Shown here: positions 7,110 through 16,707 of the stretch, in pieces
Position numbering within the stretch: the first letter of the stretch is position 1
Layout: the number at the start of each line of letters is the position of its first letter
Assembly (NCBI GenBank): GCA_951813285.1
Contig: OX638355.1
Span: 3,181,136-3,245,135, forward strand
Origin: Terriglobia bacterium
Lineage (GTDB): Bacteria; Acidobacteriota; Terriglobia; Versatilivoradales; Versatilivoraceae
Direction: 5' to 3'
DNA: 64,000 bases
Position numbers and translations under genes: made by a program
Notes under the pieces: model-generated
What the model saw: the letters and a program-made list of their open reading frames with translations, nothing else
The model's database searches: none
What the model was told of the DNA's origin: nothing

Positions 7110-9400
7110 ACCCCACCCAGACCATGGACCCAGCCAAGACGGAAGTCGAACAGAAGTACAAGGTCATCGGGACCCGGCCCATTCGCCATGACGGTGTGGA
7201 CAAGGTCACGGGCAGGGCTGTCTATGGCGCCGACGTCCAGTTGCCGGGCATGCTCCATGGAAAGGTCCTTCGCAGCCCTCACGCCCATGCTCGAGTCAAG
7301 TCCGTCAACACCGAAAAGGCCGAGGCCCTTTACGGTGTCAAGGCGGTGATGACGGCAGCCGATTTCCCGGACGCGGGGAGCCGCACCGCCAACCTGGGAG
7401 AATTGGGCGAGGTCCCCTTGAAGCCCATGTGCGACAACGTGATGGCTTCGGACAAGGTGGTCTATCACGGCCACGCCGTGGCGGCGGTGGCGGCGACCAG
7501 CCCGCACATTGCCGAGGAAGCTCTCAAGTTGATTGAAGTCGAGTACGAGGTGCTGCCGCCGGTCATGGACGTGCTCAAGGCGATGGAAGAAGATTCGCCC
7601 TTGTTGCACGACGATCTCTACACCGACGAACTGGGAGAGAAGAGTTCCAAACCCAGCAACGTGGCTTCTCACTCCCGGCACGTCTTGGGGGATATCAACC
7701 AGGGGTTCGCCGCCGCTGATCATATTTTGGAACGGGAGTATCGTTGCGCCACCGTCCACCAGGGATATATCGAGCCCCACGCCGCCACCGCCATGTGGAA
7801 TCCGGATGGCTATCTGACGATGTGGGTGACCACTCAGGGCGCCTTTACCGTCCGCACCAGCGTTCATCAGATTCTGGAAATCCCCGTTTCGAAATTGAAG
7901 GTCATCCCCACCGAAATCGGAGGCGGTTTCGGGGGGAAGATCCCGGTGTACGGGGAGCCGGTGGCCGCGGTGCTCTCGCGGAAAGCCAGGCGGCCGGTCA
8001 AGGTGGTGATGGACCGGACCGAAGTCTTTCAGGCGACCGGACCGACTTCCGGCTCCTACGTCAAGCTGAAGATGGGTGTCACCAACGAGGGGCGCATCAC
8101 GGCGGCCGAGACCATGCTGGCCTACGAGGCCGGTGGCTACCCGGGTTCCGTCGTAAGCCTGGGCGGTATTTGCATGTTTGCCCCCTATAACGTTGAGAAC
8201 CTCACCATCGACATGTATGACGTGGTGGTGAATAAGCCCAAGACGGCGGCCTACCGGGCTCCGGGAGCCCCCAATTCGGAATTTGCCGCCGAGTGCATGA
8301 TCGACGAGTTCTGCGAGATCCTGGATATGGATCCCATGGAGTTCCGGCTTAAGAATGGAGCCAAGGAAGGCGATATTCAGTGCCACGGGATTCCCCATCC
8401 TCGGATCGGCTGCCTGGAGACCACCGAGGCGGCCAGGGACTGCGAGCACTACCAGACTCCGCTGGAGGGACCCAACCGGGGGCGCGGGGTGGCTTCAGGA
8501 TATTGGGTCAATGCGGGCCTGACCTCGAGCGTCACCGCGCGGCTCAACGGCGACGGCACCGTCACCCTGCAGGAGGGTTCCACCGATATCGGAGGCACTC
8601 GGACCTCGATCGCCATGCAGTTGGCCGAGGTTCTGGGGATTCCGGTCGAGGACGTCGTTCCCTCGGTGGCCGATACCGATTCGGTGGGATATACGGAGGT
8701 CACGGGAGGAAGCCGGGTCACCTTCGCCACGGGTTGGGCGGCCTATAACGCGGGTCAGTCCATTCGGAGCCAGCTCATCGAGCAGGCGGCCGCAATCTGG
8801 AAGGTCGACAAGGACCAGGTGTCGTTGGCCGACGGAGTGATTGCAACCACCAACGGCGACTCCAAGTCCATTTCCATCAAGGAGTTGGCGGCCGACCTCA
8901 GCCAGAAGGGCATCGACATCGGATCCCGGGAGACGGTCACTCCCCAGAACCACGGAGGGGCCTACGCCACCCACATCGTGGATGTGGAGGTCGATCCCGA
9001 TACCGGAAAGGTCACCATTCTGCGGTACACGGCCGTTCAGGACGCCGGCAGAGCCATCCACCCCAGTTACGTGGAAGGCCAAATGCAGGGCGGAGTGGTG
9101 CAGGGCATCGGCTGGGCTCTCAACGAGGAGTACTACTACAATGAAGACGGGCATCTGATGAATTCCAGCTTCCTGGATTACCGCATGCCCACCAGCCTGG
9201 ATCTGCCCATGATCGAGACCATCATCGTGGAAGTGCCCAACCCGGGGCATCCCTACGGCGTGCGGGGGGTAGGCGAGGTGCCCATCGTCCCGCCCCAGGC
9301 CGCCGTCTCCAATGCCATCGCTCGGGCTGTCGGGACGCGCCTCGGCGATCTTCCCATGTCTCCCCAACGGGTGGTGAAGGCGCTCTCGGCCAAGAGTTGA
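7106..9400 (+). CDS. Molybdenum hydroxylase large (molybdopterin-binding) subunit
   Basis: A 764-residue catalytic subunit of the xanthine dehydrogenase superfamily. It binds the molybdopterin cofactor and hydroxylates an aldehyde, purine or N-heteroaromatic type substrate. Landmarks are IGGGFGGKIPVY, the active-site loop AYRAPGAPNSEF, and GVRGVGEVPIVPP with the catalytic glutamate. The loop is not the AYRCSFR of form I CO dehydrogenase, so CO oxidation is unlikely. The actual substrate is unknown. GGAGGTG lies just upstream of the ATG, within the end of the small-subunit gene. A strong terminator follows the stop. Confidence 0.93.
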   Translation: MNPTQTMDPAKTEVEQKYKVIGTRPIRHDGVDKVTGRAVYGADVQLPGMLHGKVLRSPHAHARVKSVNTEKAEALYGVKAVMTAADFPDAGSRTANLGELGEVPLKPMCDNVMASDKVVYHGHAVAAVAATSPHIAEEALKLIEVEYEVLPPVMDVLKAMEEDSPLLHDDLYTDELGEKSSKPSNVASHSRHVLGDINQGFAAADHILEREYRCATVHQGYIEPHAATAMWNPDGYLTMWVTTQGAFTVRTSVHQILEIPVSKLKVIPTEIGGGFGGKIPVYGEPVAAVLSRKARRPVKVVMDRTEVFQATGPTSGSYVKLKMGVTNEGRITAAETMLAYEAGGYPGSVVSLGGICMFAPYNVENLTIDMYDVVVNKPKTAAYRAPGAPNSEFAAECMIDEFCEILDMDPMEFRLKNGAKEGDIQCHGIPHPRIGCLETTEAARDCEHYQTPLEGPNRGRGVASGYWVNAGLTSSVTARLNGDGTVTLQEGSTDIGGTRTSIAMQLAEVLGIPVEDVVPSVADTDSVGYTEVTGGSRVTFATGWAAYNAGQSIRSQLIEQAAAIWKVDKDQVSLADGVIATTNGDSKSISIKELAADLSQKGIDIGSRETVTPQNHGGAYATHIVDVEVDPDTGKVTILRYTAVQDAGRAIHPSYVEGQMQGGVVQGIGWALNEEYYYNEDGHLMNSSFLDYRMPTSLDLPMIETIIVEVPNPGHPYGVRGVGEVPIVPPQAAVSNAIARAVGTRLGDLPMSPQRVVKALSAKS

Positions 9401-9428
9401 GGGAACCTGATCTTCAGACGGAGCAATC

Positions 9429-9466
9429 GGGCTCGAGGCCGGGGAAGCGGCTTCGAGCCCTTTTTT
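9429..9466 (+). terminator. Rho-independent terminator of the molybdenum hydroxylase operon
   Basis: The arms GGGCTCGAGGCC and GGCTTCGAGCCC pair over about 12 bases (one G-T) around an eight-base loop, and a run of six T follows. It sits 28 bases after the large-subunit stop and before the MoaD-like gene. The latter is therefore probably a separate unit. Confidence 0.88.
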
Positions 9467-9505
9467 GTGATCGGAACCTGTCGGCGAGAAAAGAAAGGCG
9501 ACATC

Positions 9506-9769
9506 ATGGCTATTGTCCACATCCCGGCTTTGCTGCACTCCCTGACGGGCGACGTCAGGAAACTGGAAGTCGAGGGGCGGACGGTGGGAGATTTGATCGA
9601 CCAGTTGGAGCTGCTCTACCCGGGGATTCGGGACCGCCTGGTGGAGAACGGTCATCTCCGGTCGGGCCTGGCAATCTTTGTGGACGGGATGGTTCGGCGG
9701 GAGGCTTTGGAGTTCGAAGTCCCTCCCCAGAGCGAGGTGCTGTTCGTTCCGGCCGTTGCCGGCGGGTGA
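9506..9769 (+). CDS. MoaD/ThiS-family small sulfur-carrier-like protein
   Basis: An 87-residue ubiquitin-fold protein of the MoaD/ThiS family. The family carries sulfur as a C-terminal thiocarboxylate for molybdopterin or thiamine synthesis. The fold signature VGDLIDQLELLYPGIRDRL and the C-terminal diglycine (AVAGG) are both present. The ATG at 9506 follows AAAGG at a good distance; an in-frame start at 9467 overlaps the terminator and is rejected. Lying next to a molybdenum hydroxylase operon, a MoaD-like role is plausible, but ThiS or another carrier is not excluded. The next gene starts three bases after its stop. Confidence 0.85.
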   Translation: MAIVHIPALLHSLTGDVRKLEVEGRTVGDLIDQLELLYPGIRDRLVENGHLRSGLAIFVDGMVRREALEFEVPPQSEVLFVPAVAGG

Positions 9770-9772
9770 GCC

Positions 9773-10615
9773 ATGAGCCAGGCGAGCAAAGGTAAGTCGG
9801 GAAGTGATGCGCTGCCCGCGAGGGAGGAGCTGGCCGGACTGTTGGAAAAGGCGCGGCAGCTTTCGGCCCAAACCAGGTGTCTGATCGACCAGGCCCTGGC
9901 TCGAGGGATCAGCCACCGTTTGAAGGCGGACAGCACTTTTGTGACCGATGTGGACCTGGCCGTGGAAGAGCATGTCCGCTCGGCCTTGAGCGGTTGGTTC
10001 CCCTCCCATGGCATTCTGGGTGAGGAATTCGACGCCTGCAACCCGGATGCGGATTACCAGTGGATTATCGACCCCATTGACGGAACCCGCAGCCTGCGCC
10101 ATCGAGTCCCACTGTTTGGAACGATCCTGGCTCTTCACGTTCGCGGCCAACCGGTCCTGGGTGTGATCGACTTGCCGGGTCTGAAACGCTGTTACAGCGG
10201 GGCCCTGGGTTTGGGAACCTGGTGCAACGGCCGCAGACTTCAGGTCGCCGACCTCGCGCGGGACGATACTCTAGAACAGGAGATTCTGTCGATTGGAGAG
10301 AGAGCCCAGTTCCACAAGGCAGGCAAGGCGGATGTGCTGGAACACCTCTATCGGTCCCATCCCAGCGTTCGGACCTACTGCGACTGCTTCGGTCACTGCC
10401 TGGCCCTGGAAGGCTCGGTGGGGGCCATGATCGATCCCGATTTGCGCCTCTGGGACGTGGCGGCCACCCCGGTGTTGGCCCGCGAGGCCGGTTGCAGCTT
10501 CCACTGGTTGCGTCGGGATGAGAAGAGCCGCAAGGGCGGCTGCTACGATGTGGTGTTCGGCAAGCCCAGGGTGGTGGATTGGGTGATGCGGCTTTGGAAC
10601 CGGCAGCCGTTTTAG
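9773..10615 (+). CDS. Inositol monophosphatase-family phosphatase
   Basis: A 280-residue Mg2+-dependent phosphatase of the inositol monophosphatase fold, a family that also includes histidinol-phosphatase and CysQ-like enzymes. Metal-ligand motifs are in order: EEFDA near residue 84, DPIDGTRS near residue 101, and LWDVAATPVLAREAG near residue 227. It is separated from the MoaD-like gene by three bases, so the two are co-translated. The substrate cannot be fixed from sequence: myo-inositol phosphate, PAP or histidinol phosphate are all possible. Confidence 0.88.
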   Translation: MSQASKGKSGSDALPAREELAGLLEKARQLSAQTRCLIDQALARGISHRLKADSTFVTDVDLAVEEHVRSALSGWFPSHGILGEEFDACNPDADYQWIIDPIDGTRSLRHRVPLFGTILALHVRGQPVLGVIDLPGLKRCYSGALGLGTWCNGRRLQVADLARDDTLEQEILSIGERAQFHKAGKADVLEHLYRSHPSVRTYCDCFGHCLALEGSVGAMIDPDLRLWDVAATPVLAREAGCSFHWLRRDEKSRKGGCYDVVFGKPRVVDWVMRLWNRQPF

Positions 10616-11290
10616 TGATCAGTGGTCAGTGATCAGTGTTTAGTGGAGCGTTTTGGCAGCCGGCAAGCGCCCCGTGACCTGGTTGCGCTTGCCTGAAGCA
10701 AACGACAAAAGACAAAAGAAAAAGAGTTATCCAACGAGGGCCACGAAGGACGACGAAGGGCCACTAAGGCGTTGAGGTAAACCGCGACGGGATGCCAAGG
10801 TCACGAAGGGATGATCGATTTCTGATTGTTTCACTCTCGTACGATCTGCCCGGCAGGGCAGGGGCCGGACTTACTCTAAACAACACCTTGTGCTGGGTGG
10901 CGGGAAACCGGTTCAAATGTGCGCATGGGTAGTTCGTCTATCGACATGGATGAACAGGATGAACAGGATTAATTGGCGGGGGTTTCACCCCCTTGGGTTC
11001 AACCATCGTTTCTGTTCCAACACGGATTTCCCAAGACCCGCTCCCAGGTTCATGGACCGCTTTCCGACACCCACCCGACCGTTGAGCGGGTCTGCTTCCT
11101 GTGGCACAGCGTCTCGTGCTGTTTATCCTGTCTATCCTGTGCATCCATGTTCAATAAGTAAAAAACCGGTTTAGCGCGACAGGGCTCTTTTTTTCGATGG
11201 GCCGCGAGGATTCGTTGTTTCACTCTCGAATGATGGCGGAGGCACGGCTAGCCACTGACCACTAGCCACTATTCACTTGCCAAGGAGACC
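10616..11290. repeat. Gene-free stretch carrying a copy of dispersed repeat R1
   Basis: About 675 bases without a gene. From about 10733 to 11240 the sequence aligns with 62920-63620. Both copies contain the block GGCCACGAAGGACGACGAAG and the line starting TTCCAACACGGATTTCCCAA. An inverted pair built on GATGAACAGGATGAACAGGAT-type and ATCCTGTCTATCCTGTGCAT-type repeats lies at about 10944-10971 and 11126-11150. The motif GTTTCACTCTCG occurs near both ends (10829 and 11218). A short TGATCAGTGGTCAGTGATCAG repeat starts the stretch. This copy lacks about 170 bases present in the 63 kb copy. Confidence 0.75.
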
Positions 11291-13798
11291 ATGATGGTGG
11301 AGCTCAAGGAAGACCAGCGTCTCTATCTGCCGGAGCTGTCCCACCTGGAGCGGGAGGGCCTGCGGTTCTTTATCGATGGCGCTGAGCCCAACTGGTTGGC
11401 TACCGGCCGGAGGGGAGCCAGGCTGCTGGAATGGATGCGAGAGCCCCTGGCAATTGGAGCACTGAGCCGGCGTTACGCGGAATGGCTTCAGCTGGATGCC
11501 GCCAGGTCCTGGTTGCACGTGCATTCCTTTGTCCGCGACTGTCTCCGAACGGGCATGGTGTCTTTCACACCCTTGGAGCGCCCTCCCTATGCCGGTCGCT
11601 CGGCCCATCTGCGTGCGGACAAGCTCTCCGAGGTCTGGATCCACACCAACAACTCCTGCAATCTCTCCTGTACCCACTGTCTGGTCAGCTCATCGCCGGC
11701 GGCGGATCCGGGACTCCCCACCTCTCAACTGCTCCACATCATCGACCAGGCCTGCGAGTGCGGAGTGGAGCGCTTCTACTTCACGGGAGGAGAGCCCTTC
11801 GCGCGTCCCGATATCCTTGAGCTGATTGAGGCTGTCACCGAAAGGAAGCAGGCCGAGCTCATTATTCTGACCAACGGGATGCTGTTCCAGGGAAAGCGGC
11901 TGGAGCGGCTCGGTCGATTCGGTCGGGACCGCCTGCGGCTTCAGATCTCGCTGGACGGCGCCGCGGCCGAAACCAACGATCGCTACCGTGGACGCGGCAC
12001 CTTCGACAGGATTGGCGAAGGGACCCGGGCGGTGGCCGGGATGGGGTTCCCGGTTTCCGTGACCACCGTGGTCACCCGTGAAAACCTGGAGGAGCTGCCC
12101 CGGATCACGCGCATAGTCAAGGACTGGGGAGCGCAGTCCCAACACCTGATGTGGATGCACCGGCGGGGGCGGGTCCTGGAGACCGAGCAAGAAGCATTTC
12201 CCTCCTGCGAGGATCTGATAGGAGCTGCCCGGGCCACCGCTCAAGAAGCCGCAAGGCTGGGGGTCGGGCTGGACAATCTGGAGTCCTTGAAGCTTCGGGT
12301 CAACGGGCGGCCGGGCGTCAAGCATGACCTGGGGAACCAGTTCTGGGATTCCCTGTGTGTCTATTCCGACGGCACCGTCTATCCTTCGGCGGCTTGCGCC
12401 AACCACAAGCCCCTGGCCGCCGGCATGGTAGACAACGGGAATTTGCGTCAGATCTGGCAGGACTCTCCGGTGGCCCGACGTTTTCGTCAGGCCTCGGTTG
12501 CGAACAAGTCCTGGCTCCGGGACGACCCCTTCCGATTCATCCTGGGAGGTGGCGATATCGAGCACAGTTATTTCTTCAGCGCCGACGGGGCCGGGGCGGG
12601 GGATCTGCATGCCCCCGACCCCTACTATGAGGTCTACCGCGTCCTGGCCCAGGACATCATGGTCGAGTTGGCTCAGGAGAAAAAGCGCAGCCTGAACGGC
12701 CGTTCCGGTTTTGACGCCCCGGCGGTCTTCCATTCGATGGGCGAAGGCGCCGTGGCCTGCGGCACCGACAGGGACCAAATCGATGTGGGCGACCGGACCG
12801 CCGTAGCCACCCTTCACTCCAACTGCGTGCTGGCCTTCGATATCGAACGGTCCCGCCAAGTGGTGCGGGAGTTCTATACCAAGGCCGCGGAGAAGCCCCA
12901 GGCGGAGCTCTGCTGTCCCATGGAGCTCGATCCGGCCGAGGTCAGCCATATCCCCAAGGAAGTGATGGACCGCTTTTACGGGTGTGGTTCTCCGCTTGCC
13001 CTGGCTCAACTGGTTGCCGGAGAAACAACCCTGGACCTGGGATCGGGAGGCGGCATCGATTGCTTCATCGCCGCCCGGAAAGTAGGTCCCCAGGGAAAGG
13101 TCATCGGCGTGGACATGACCGACGAGATGCTGGCCGTGGCCAATCGAAATCGGACCGCTGTCGCCGAAAAGCTCGGCTACGACGTGGTTGAGTTTCGGCG
13201 CGGCTTCCTGGAACAGATTCCGGTGGAGAGCAAGACCGTTGACCTGATCACCTCCAATTGCGTCATCAACCTCTCACCCGACAAGAAGGCGGTCTTTGGA
13301 GAAATATGGCGGGTGCTGAAGGATCATGGCCGCGCCGTGGTGAGCGACATTGTCAGCCGGGAATCCGTGCCCGACCACCTGCGGGTCAATCCGAGATTGT
13401 GGGGAGAGTGCCTGTCGGGAGCACTAACCGAAGAGGAATTCATGACCTACCTGGAACAGGCAGGATTCCACGGGCTTCAAATCCTGAAGAGGGACTACTG
13501 GAAGACAGTCGAGGGGTGCACCTTCTACTCCGTCACCCTGCGAGGATTCAAGTTCGAAAAGACCGCCAATCGTCGCTTCGCGGGGCAGCGGGCCGTCTAT
13601 CTCGGACCTCAAAAGGCCGTCATGGACGAGGAAGGGCACCTCTTCCCGCGCAACGAACCGATTGAGGTCTCCACCGATACGGCTGCCAAGCTCAGCCGCC
13701 CCCCCTACCGGGGGTCGTTCCTCATTCTGGGGCAGGGTCGGGAACTGCTACTGGTCCAGGACGACTGCTGTTCTCCCGGCAGCTCGTCCTGCTGTTAA
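11291..13798 (+). CDS. PqqD-like / radical SAM / arsenite methyltransferase (ArsM-like) fusion protein
   Basis: An 835-residue three-part protein. Residues about 12-95 resemble PqqD-type peptide-recognition domains. About 110-400 is a radical SAM domain with the cluster motif C123-x3-C127-x2-C130, TGGEPF, and a SPASM-like stretch [14 protein letters not shown]. About 515-835 is an ArsM-type SAM methyltransferase: [10 protein letters not shown] binds SAM, and the four cysteines expected for As(III) chemistry are present (ELCC at 541-542, FYGCGSP 565, SNCVINL 657, WGECLSGAL 707). The tail ends [10 protein letters not shown], a likely arsenic or metal-binding tail. AAGGAG precedes the tandem ATGs at 11291 and 11294. 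The stop overlaps the convergent phosphoesterase gene. An organoarsenical biosynthetic or detoxification role is inferred. Confidence 0.85.
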   Translation: MMVELKEDQRLYLPELSHLEREGLRFFIDGAEPNWLATGRRGARLLEWMREPLAIGALSRRYAEWLQLDAARSWLHVHSFVRDCLRTGMVSFTPLERPPYAGRSAHLRADKLSEVWIHTNNSCNLSCTHCLVSSSPAADPGLPTSQLLHIIDQACECGVERFYFTGGEPFARPDILELIEAVTERKQAELIILTNGMLFQGKRLERLGRFGRDRLRLQISLDGAAAETNDRYRGRGTFDRIGEGTRAVAGMGFPVSVTTVVTRENLEELPRITRIVKDWGAQSQHLMWMHRRGRVLETEQEAFPSCEDLIGAARATAQEAARLGVGLDNLESLKLRVNGRPGVKHDLGNQFWDSLCVYSDGTVYPSAACANHKPLAAGMVDNGNLRQIWQDSPVARRFRQASVANKSWLRDDPFRFILGGGDIEHSYFFSADGAGAGDLHAPDPYYEVYRVLAQDIMVELAQEKKRSLNGRSGFDAPAVFHSMGEGAVACGTDRDQIDVGDRTAVATLHSNCVLAFDIERSRQVVREFYTKAAEKPQAELCCPMELDPAEVSHIPKEVMDRFYGCGSPLALAQLVAGETTLDLGSGGGIDCFIAARKVGPQGKVIGVDMTDEMLAVANRNRTAVAEKLGYDVVEFRRGFLEQIPVESKTVDLITSNCVINLSPDKKAVFGEIWRVLKDHGRAVVSDIVSRESVPDHLRVNPRLWGECLSGALTEEEFMTYLEQAGFHGLQILKRDYWKTVEGCTFYSVTLRGFKFEKTANRRFAGQRAVYLGPQKAVMDEEGHLFPRNEPIEVSTDTAAKLSRPPYRGSFLILGQGRELLLVQDDCCSPGSSSCC

Positions 13799-14607
13799 GC
13801 GGGCAGCTCCGCTTCCCACACCTCGGTGCTCACCGATCCGTCATCCTTCACCGTCACCACTCGGTATTGCGGCGGAAAGAGCTTCAGGTGCGGGGGACCC
13901 TCATCATAGCTCAGCCGGTAGGTAATGGACCCGGTGCCGAAGACGGGCACCCGTCCGATGCGCGTTTCCCAGGGGTAGTGGGTGTGTCCGTGGAATATCG
14001 CCGCCACCGAAGAGTCGCGAATCAGGTTCTGCAAGCGCGGTAGATCTTCCGGCGTCATCCTGTCGAACATCTCCACCCCGACGTGGACCGGTGGGTGGTG
14101 GGTGAGGATGATGGTGGGAACCGATTGCTGCAGTTGCCTTTCCAGCCAGGCGAAGGCGCTCGGTTCCAGAGTATAGACGTCGGTCTTCCATGCACCCCAG
14201 TCGAGACTGAGGAAGCGGATACCCCCGACTTCCCAGCTGTAGTTGAAGAGGCCGTGACGAGGGCCCCGGGGAAAGATGCGCGCTCTGCAGGCGTCGCGGT
14301 CGTCGGCGTTGCCCGGAATGTAATACCAGGGCAGATCCAGGCCATGAGCGCGAGCAACCAGCGGACCCGGCGCCGGAGCGTCGCCCTCCAGTCCGTAGAT
14401 GGCGCGGGCGCCCTCGTAGGATTCGGGGCGGGAGGAGGTGCAGATCATATCGCCGGTGTGGGCGATGAAGGCGGCTCCATGGCGATCATGGCGGGCAATG
14501 TGGGCCAGGGCGGCGCTGAGGGCGCGTCCGGAGGCATAGAAGTGCAACAGGGTGTCGGCCGTTTCGCCGACGTGGGAGTCCGTGATGTGGATGAATTTCA
14601 GTGACAA
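13795..14607 (-). CDS. Calcineurin-like metallophosphoesterase
   Basis: A 270-residue binuclear metallophosphoesterase resembling CpdA/Icc-type phosphodiesterases. Motifs in order: FIHITDSH (D-x-H), AHTGDM (GD), YIPGNADDR, TIILTHHPP and IFHGHTHYP. In the third motif the usual GNH(D/E) reads GNAD, so one expected histidine is missing. I choose the TTG at 14607 because GAGGAG lies five bases upstream; an ATG at 14628 would place that site inside the gene. The stop shares the TTAA of the fusion gene's stop, so the two convergent genes have no gap. The substrate is unknown. Confidence 0.83.
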   Translation of the reverse strand: MSLKFIHITDSHVGETADTLLHFYASGRALSAALAHIARHDRHGAAFIAHTGDMICTSSRPESYEGARAIYGLEGDAPAPGPLVARAHGLDLPWYYIPGNADDRDACRARIFPRGPRHGLFNYSWEVGGIRFLSLDWGAWKTDVYTLEPSAFAWLERQLQQSVPTIILTHHPPVHVGVEMFDRMTPEDLPRLQNLIRDSSVAAIFHGHTHYPWETRIGRVPVFGTGSITYRLSYDEGPPHLKLFPPQYRVVTVKDDGSVSTEVWEAELPA

Positions 14608-15261
14608 ATCTTCTCCTCGGTCAGACAAGCGAATTGTGGACGCTGCCGAACATCCGATCAGCAGCTATTTGCTGGGGTTCAGCCGCTCGTCGGCGTGGCC
14701 CGCATTGTTGCAGAAATCGGCGACTCCTTCCAGAGTCTTCTGTACCGGTTCGGGGGCTGTCCTCCCGGCGGGGCTGCAGGGCCGTTGCAGAATCTACGCA
14801 GGCTGAACAGGTGGTTGAAAACCCGAGGAGTCTGCCGCCCAGCCGGATTTCTGCCGGCGCCTGCTTATAGCTGCTCAGGATCGGCAAGACCCTTCTCCAG
14901 AAGGTGGCAGAAGGACCGGAAAATTCAGTGGTCGATGGAAATCCAGGCCCTGAAGAAAGGATGACTGCCCAGCTTGAGTTTTTCTTCGGTCACCGGATTG
15001 TCTTCGAGTATGATGGCCGACTCCGGGTCGCGGCCAAAGGCACGATCGGTTTTTCGGCGCCGGATCCGGGTCCCATCCCTCCAACAGCAGAGTCGGCTGG
15101 AGCGGCGCCGTTTTTTCTAGCCCCAGGCTGTCGAAAATGCGAACCTGGAGGTTCAGCGCGGTTCGGGCAACCGGGTGCCTCCTTGAGGCCATTTTTCCCG
15201 GCCCGATGGCGGTGAGCTGCTGTCCGCCGGCCCGGTCCCTTCCGCTCGGAGGAGTCTGTCC
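14608..15261. other. Gene-free stretch upstream of pntAA
   Basis: About 650 bases between divergent genes with no convincing frame. A minus-strand patch around 14930-15220 reads like scattered pieces of protein (for example NLQVRIFDSLGL and HPFFRAWISIDH in different frames). This could be a decayed gene, but no family is recognisable. GGAGGAG at about 15247 is the ribosome site of pntAA. Confidence 0.4.
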
Positions 15262-16398
15262 ATGAAAATCGTCGTACCGCGGGAATGCCATCAGGGAGAG
15301 CGGCGGGTCGCGTTGATTCCCGACGACGTCGAACGGCTGGTCCGCAAGGGAATAGAGGTAGCCGTGGAGGCTTCAGCGGGGTCGGGCGCAGGCTGCCCGG
15401 ACGAGGCCTATCGGTCCGTCGGGGCCGAGGTCTCAACCCGGCGAGAACACATGCTGGCGGCTGCCGACCTGGTTGTCGGGGTTCGATCCCTTCCCGCGGA
15501 AGACCTGGCCCGGCTTCGCGACGGTTGTCTTTCCATCGGTTTCCTGGATCCGTTCCAGGCTTCCGGGTTGATTGAGCAGATGAGAAGTCGGGGGATCAGC
15601 GCCATCAGCATGGAACTGATTCCGCGATCCACCCGGGCTCAAAAGATGGATGCCTTGAGTTCCCAGGCCAGCCTGGCCGGGTATGTCGCGGTGATTCTGG
15701 CGGCCGAGGCCCTGGACAAGATTTTCCCCATGATGACCACCCCGGCCGGCACCATCTTTCCGGCGCGGGTGTTCGTGCTCGGTGCGGGAGTGGCAGGCCT
15801 CCAGGCCATAGCCACGGCCAAGAGGCTGGGAGCTCGGGTCGAGGCCTACGACACGCGGCCGGCGGTGGAAGAGCAGGTCAAGTCGCTGGGAGCCCGCTTT
15901 GTGAAGATCGATCTGGGCGACACCGGCGAGACCAGGCAAGGATATGCGCGGGCGCTTTCCGGCGACCAGTTGGACCGGCAACAGGAGGCGTTGGCCACTG
16001 TCTGCGCGCAGGCGGATGTGGTGATCACCACGGCCCAGGTGTTTGGCCGCCAGGCGCCCCGGTTGATCACCGCGCAATCCCTGAACCGAATGAGACCGGG
16101 CAGCGTGGTGGTGGACCTGGCCGTGGAGCGCGGGGGCAACGTGGAGGGTTCGGAAACGGATCGAATCGTTGAGACGGGGGGAGTGAGAATCATCGGCTTG
16201 GCCAACCTGCCCGGCAGGGTCGCCGCCCACGCCAGTCAGGTGTATTCCAGCAACCTCTTCCACCTCATCGGGGAATGCCTGGACGAAGGGAAGCCCCGTC
16301 TGCGTCTGGATTTGAACCACGAGGTGCTTGGCCCTTGCCTGGTTACCCACCAGGGCCGCATCTTGTATGAGGGAATCAACCCGTCTGCCAATCGCTGA
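15262..16398 (+). CDS. pntAA: NAD(P) transhydrogenase subunit alpha part 1 (PntAA, NAD-binding)
   Basis: A 378-residue soluble NAD(H)-binding component of the proton-translocating transhydrogenase. The alanine dehydrogenase/PNT N-terminal domain begins KIVVPRECHQGERRVALIPDDV. The Rossmann motif VFVLGAGVAGLQAIATAKRLGA lies near residue 171, with the mobile-loop region after it. It corresponds to domain I split from the membrane part, as in Rhodospirillum-type three-gene systems. GGAGGAG lies upstream of the ATG. The pntAB gene follows nine bases later. Confidence 0.95.
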   Translation: MKIVVPRECHQGERRVALIPDDVERLVRKGIEVAVEASAGSGAGCPDEAYRSVGAEVSTRREHMLAAADLVVGVRSLPAEDLARLRDGCLSIGFLDPFQASGLIEQMRSRGISAISMELIPRSTRAQKMDALSSQASLAGYVAVILAAEALDKIFPMMTTPAGTIFPARVFVLGAGVAGLQAIATAKRLGARVEAYDTRPAVEEQVKSLGARFVKIDLGDTGETRQGYARALSGDQLDRQQEALATVCAQADVVITTAQVFGRQAPRLITAQSLNRMRPGSVVVDLAVERGGNVEGSETDRIVETGGVRIIGLANLPGRVAAHASQVYSSNLFHLIGECLDEGKPRLRLDLNHEVLGPCLVTHQGRILYEGINPSANR

Positions 16399-16407
16399 GG
16401 AGATCTC

Positions 16408-16707
16408 ATGTCCGGAGACCTGATCTTTTTGATGTTCATCCTGATGCTTGCCGTTTTCCTGGGTCTCGAGTTGATTTCCAAGGTGCCGTCGACGCTGCAC
16501 ACCCCCCTGATGTCGGGCTCCAACGCCATTTCCGGAATTGCGCTGGTCGGGGCCCTGTTGGCCGCCGGGGCCGCCGACAGCACTCCTCTCAGCATCGGTC
16601 TGGGGACGGCCGCGGTTGCGCTGGCCACCATCAACGTGGTCGGGGGTTACCTGGTGACTCAGCGGATGCTGGCCATGTTCAAGAAGAAGCGTGGTGACCG
16701 CCAGTGA
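16408..16707 (+). CDS. pntAB: NAD(P) transhydrogenase subunit alpha part 2 (PntAB, membrane)
   Basis: A 99-residue membrane subunit with three to four hydrophobic helices. The family run LGLELISKVPSTLHTPLMSGSNAISGI is visible near residue 14 and contributes to the proton channel. GAGGAG precedes the ATG. Its 3' end overlaps pntB by GTGA, implying coupled translation of the membrane subunits. Confidence 0.94.
   Translation: MSGDLIFLMFILMLAVFLGLELISKVPSTLHTPLMSGSNAISGIALVGALLAAGAADSTPLSIGLGTAAVALATINVVGGYLVTQRMLAMFKKKRGDRQ

Noticed and set aside
7106-9400. Aerobic CO dehydrogenase (form I CoxL)
   Set aside because: The active-site loop is AYRAPG, not AYRCSFR, so the enzyme belongs to the wider molybdenum hydroxylase family.
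7049-10150. Long minus-strand frames (7049-8449 and 8495-10150) opposite the molybdenum hydroxylase and phosphatase genes
   Set aside because: They mirror real plus-strand genes, run across gene borders and the terminator, and show no family motif.
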